This document shows positions 6,211-7,436 of a stretch of 7,436 nt of DNA, one piece after another. Both the position numbers and the translations under genes were made by a program. Numbering within the stretch: position 1 is the first letter of the stretch; each line of letters starts with the position of its first letter. Under the pieces are notes generated by a model. That model was given only the letters and a program-made list of their open reading frames with translations, had not been told where the DNA came from and ran no database searches. The stretch spans positions 1 through 7,436 of the forward strand of contig CAMJQX010000076.1 of NCBI GenBank assembly GCA_946408145.1, read 5' to 3'. The DNA is from an uncultured Clostridia bacterium. Its GTDB lineage: Bacteria; Bacillota_A; Clostridia; Oscillospirales; Oscillospiraceae.

Positions 6211-6226
6211 ACACAAGATTTTGGGG
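6211..6226. promoter_or_regulatory. NrdR-box-like site, distal
   Basis: ACACAAGATTTTGGGG matches the NrdR-box consensus at 12 of 16 positions. The left half (ACACAA) is intact and the right half is degenerate. It begins 41 bp before the next box, close to four helical turns, so both would face the same side of DNA. Tandem boxes spaced by whole turns are the normal arrangement upstream of nrd operons. Confidence 0.55.
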
Positions 6227-6251
6227 TCAAAGCGGTTACAAGGCGATTAAG

Positions 6252-6267
6252 ATTCAATATTTTGTGT
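6252..6267. promoter_or_regulatory. NrdR-box-like site, proximal to the nrdG promoter
   Basis: ATTCAATATTTTGTGT matches the NrdR-box consensus at 13 of 16 positions, with a strong right half (TTGTGT). It ends 9 bp before the -35 hexamer of the nrdG promoter. NrdR is a zinc-ribbon/ATP-cone repressor that senses nucleotides and controls ribonucleotide reductase genes. The location in front of nrdG-nrdD is what the known regulon predicts. Confidence 0.65.
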
Positions 6268-6276
6268 TTTTAGCTC

Positions 6277-6305
6277 TTGACAAGTGCCAGATCAGGCGCT
6301 ATCAT
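6277..6305 (+). promoter_or_regulatory. Promoter of nrdG-nrdD
   Basis: A perfect -35 TTGACA (6277-6282), a 17-bp spacer and TATCAT (6300-6305, 5 of 6) form the best sigma-A promoter in the window. Transcription would begin near 6312. GGAGG (6325-6329) then lies 6 nt before the nrdG ATG at 6336. Confidence 0.85.
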
Positions 6306-6335
6306 AGCTCACGAAAATAATGCTGGAGGACAAGC

Positions 6336-7028
6336 ATGCGCATTGCCGGTCTGCAAAAATTGACCCTGCTCGACTTTCCCGGAAAGGTCGCCTGCACCGT
6401 TTTTACGGCGGGCTGCAACTTCCGCTGTCCCTTCTGTCAGAACGCGTCTCTGGTGCTTCCGGAGCGCTTCGGGCAGCCGATCGCGGAGGAAGAGCTGCTC
6501 AGCTTCCTGCGGAAGCGTCAGGGCGTGCTCGACGGCGTCGCGATCACGGGAGGGGAGCCGATGCTCCACGCCGACCTGCCCGAGCTTCTGCGGAAGATCC
6601 GTGAGTTGGGCTATCTCGTGAAGCTCGACACCAACGGCAGCTTCCCGGATCGCCTCGCCGCCGTCATCGACGAGGGGCTTGTGGACTATGTTGCGATGGA
6701 CGTCAAGAACGCGCCGGACAGATACGCCGAGACGGCGGGGCTCCGCGCGCTGGATCTGACCGCCATCGACCGCTCGCGCGCTCTGCTGATGGAGGGCAGA
6801 GTCGCCTATGAGTTCCGCACGACGGTGGTCAGGGGCCTTCACACGCGGGAGAGTCTGATGGACGCCGCCCGCTGGATCGAGGGCGCGGCAGACTGGTATC
6901 TGCAGCAGTACCGCTCCTCCGGCGAGATCCTGAGCGCGTCCGGGCTGGACGCCTTCGGAGAGGATGAGATGCGCGCCTTCGCGGAGGAAGCATGCGCGTT
7001 CGTCCCGACCCATGTGAGGGGAATATGA
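6336..7028 (+). CDS. nrdG: Anaerobic ribonucleoside-triphosphate reductase activating protein (NrdG2-type radical SAM)
   Basis: The product is 230 residues. It is a radical-SAM iron-sulfur enzyme that cleaves S-adenosylmethionine to place a glycyl radical on NrdD, switching on the class III ribonucleotide reductase. The [4Fe-4S]-binding CX3CX2C is at 27-34 (CNFRCPFC) in the usual GCNFRCPFCQN setting. The SAM-binding TGGEP is at 71-75. LDTNGS (97-102) and MDVKNA (121-126) are further barrel motifs. The opening GLQKLTLLDFPGKVACTVF is characteristic of the NrdG2 subgroup, which is longer than the roughly 150-residue NrdG of enterobacteria. The gene lies directly before nrdD with a 16-bp gap, behind a strong promoter and NrdR-like sites. 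NrdG2-type proteins are sometimes close to other glycyl-radical activases, but the adjacent nrdD settles the assignment here. Confidence 0.92.
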   Translation: MRIAGLQKLTLLDFPGKVACTVFTAGCNFRCPFCQNASLVLPERFGQPIAEEELLSFLRKRQGVLDGVAITGGEPMLHADLPELLRKIRELGYLVKLDTNGSFPDRLAAVIDEGLVDYVAMDVKNAPDRYAETAGLRALDLTAIDRSRALLMEGRVAYEFRTTVVRGLHTRESLMDAARWIEGAADWYLQQYRSSGEILSASGLDAFGEDEMRAFAEEACAFVPTHVRGI

Positions 7029-7044
7029 AAGGAGAAAGAGAGAA

Positions 7045-7436
7045 ATGTATCAGGTAAGCAAACGTGACGGCAAGGTCGTCGATTTTGATATCAGCAAGAT
7101 CGCAGAGGCGATCAAAAAGGCGTTTCAGGCCACGAACACCGAGTATAACGACAGCGTGATCGATTTTCTGGCGCTGAAGGTCTCCGCCGACTTCCTGCCC
7201 AAGATCAAGGACGGCAAGGTCGCCGTCGAAGACATTCAGGACAGCGTCGAGGCAGTTCTGTCCCGCGGCGGCTATGAGACGGTCGCCAAGGCCTATATCC
7301 TCTACCGCAAGCAGCGCGAGAAAATGCGCAACATGAAGTCCACCTATCTGGACTACAAGGACACGGTCAACAAGTATCTGGACGTGGCCGACTGGCGCGT
7401 CAAGGAGAACTCCACCGTCACCTACTCCGTCGGCGG
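7045..7436 (+). CDS. nrdD: Anaerobic ribonucleoside-triphosphate reductase, N-terminal part (3' end outside window)
   Basis: The ATG at 7045 is preceded by AAAGGAG (7028-7034), and the frame stays open to the window end, giving 130 residues. NrdD is the class III reductase that makes deoxyribonucleotides from ribonucleoside triphosphates without oxygen. The first 90 or so residues are an ATP-cone, the regulatory domain that senses ATP/dATP: VSKRDGKVVDFDISKIAEAI at 4-23, then VEDIQDSVEAVL and AKAYILYRKQRE. The catalytic part begins with RNMKSTYLDYKDTVNKYL, then DWRVKENSTVTYSVGG, which is highly typical of NrdD. The active-site cysteines and the C-terminal glycyl radical site are outside the window. 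It is cotranscribed with nrdG upstream. The NrdR repressor expected to act on this operon carries the same kind of ATP-cone. Confidence 0.95.
   Translation, partial: MYQVSKRDGKVVDFDISKIAEAIKKAFQATNTEYNDSVIDFLALKVSADFLPKIKDGKVAVEDIQDSVEAVLSRGGYETVAKAYILYRKQREKMRNMKSTYLDYKDTVNKYLDVADWRVKENSTVTYSVG

Larger units (their letters stand above)
6034..6335. other. AT-rich divergent regulatory region between moxR-type gene and nrdG
   Basis: These 302 bp have no convincing gene; the short open frames lack ribosome binding sites and protein-like composition. Base composition is clearly more A+T-rich than the flanking genes. The region holds a leftward promoter (6088-6116), a rightward promoter (6277-6305), three sites resembling NrdR boxes (6055-6070, 6211-6226, 6252-6267), an inverted repeat (6117-6140) and a 9-bp direct repeat TTAAGATTC (6132-6140 and 6247-6255). 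I see nothing recognisable in 6141-6210. Confidence 0.8.

Noticed and set aside
6309..7013. Long minus-strand frame opposite nrdG
   Set aside because: The + strand encodes a clear radical-SAM protein with CX3CX2C and TGGEP motifs and its own promoter and ribosome binding site. The antisense frame has no such support.

Overview
The window looks like part of the chromosome of a G+C-rich, strictly anaerobic Firmicute. The closest fit is a gut-type Clostridia lineage such as Oscillospiraceae/Ruminococcaceae or a relative. This placement is inferred from the class III (oxygen-sensitive) ribonucleotide reductase genes, strong GGAGG ribosome binding sites, sigma-A-like promoters and G+C-rich codon choice. 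Nothing here fixes a genus. I see no mobile element, CRISPR array, tRNA or rRNA.

Layout, left to right. (1) Positions 1-363 hold the 3' end of tyrS (+ strand), closed by a hairpin terminator at 381-410. (2) A leftward two-gene unit follows: a PAP2-type membrane lipid phosphatase (813-1457) whose end overlaps a small conserved-looking protein with a PH-like pattern (434-829). (3) A divergent promoter region (1458-1588) separates this unit from a rightward gene for a small secreted single-domain Ig/cadherin-like protein (1589-1957). (4) A 19-bp perfect hairpin (1952-1995) carries the last lysine and stop codon of both that gene and the convergent operon to its right. (5) A leftward three-gene operon follows: a MoxR-type AAA+ ATPase (5086-6033), a DUF58 protein (4140-5084) and a large membrane transglutaminase-like protein (1990-4143). 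The junctions are a 1-nt gap and a 4-nt overlap. (6) An AT-rich 302-bp intergenic region (6034-6335) holds divergent promoters. (7) Rightward, an NrdG2-type radical-SAM activase (6336-7028) is followed by the start of nrdD (from 7045, cut by the window end).

The genes fall into two themes. The leftward operons and the Ig-like gene concern the cell envelope: lipid phosphate turnover, a secreted adhesive-type domain, and a MoxR/DUF58/transglutaminase module of unassigned substrate. The right end is anaerobic deoxyribonucleotide synthesis, where NrdG makes the glycyl radical on NrdD.

The most interesting signal is in the 6034-6335 intergenic region. Two sites (6211-6226, 6252-6267) resemble the NrdR box and lie 41 bp apart upstream of a near-consensus nrdG promoter, as expected for an NrdR-controlled nrd operon. 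A third site (6055-6070) is the best match of the three. It lies in the presumed untranslated leader of the divergent moxR operon, which raises the possibility that this envelope operon is tied to the ribonucleotide-reductase regulator. That link is an inference from sequence pattern only.
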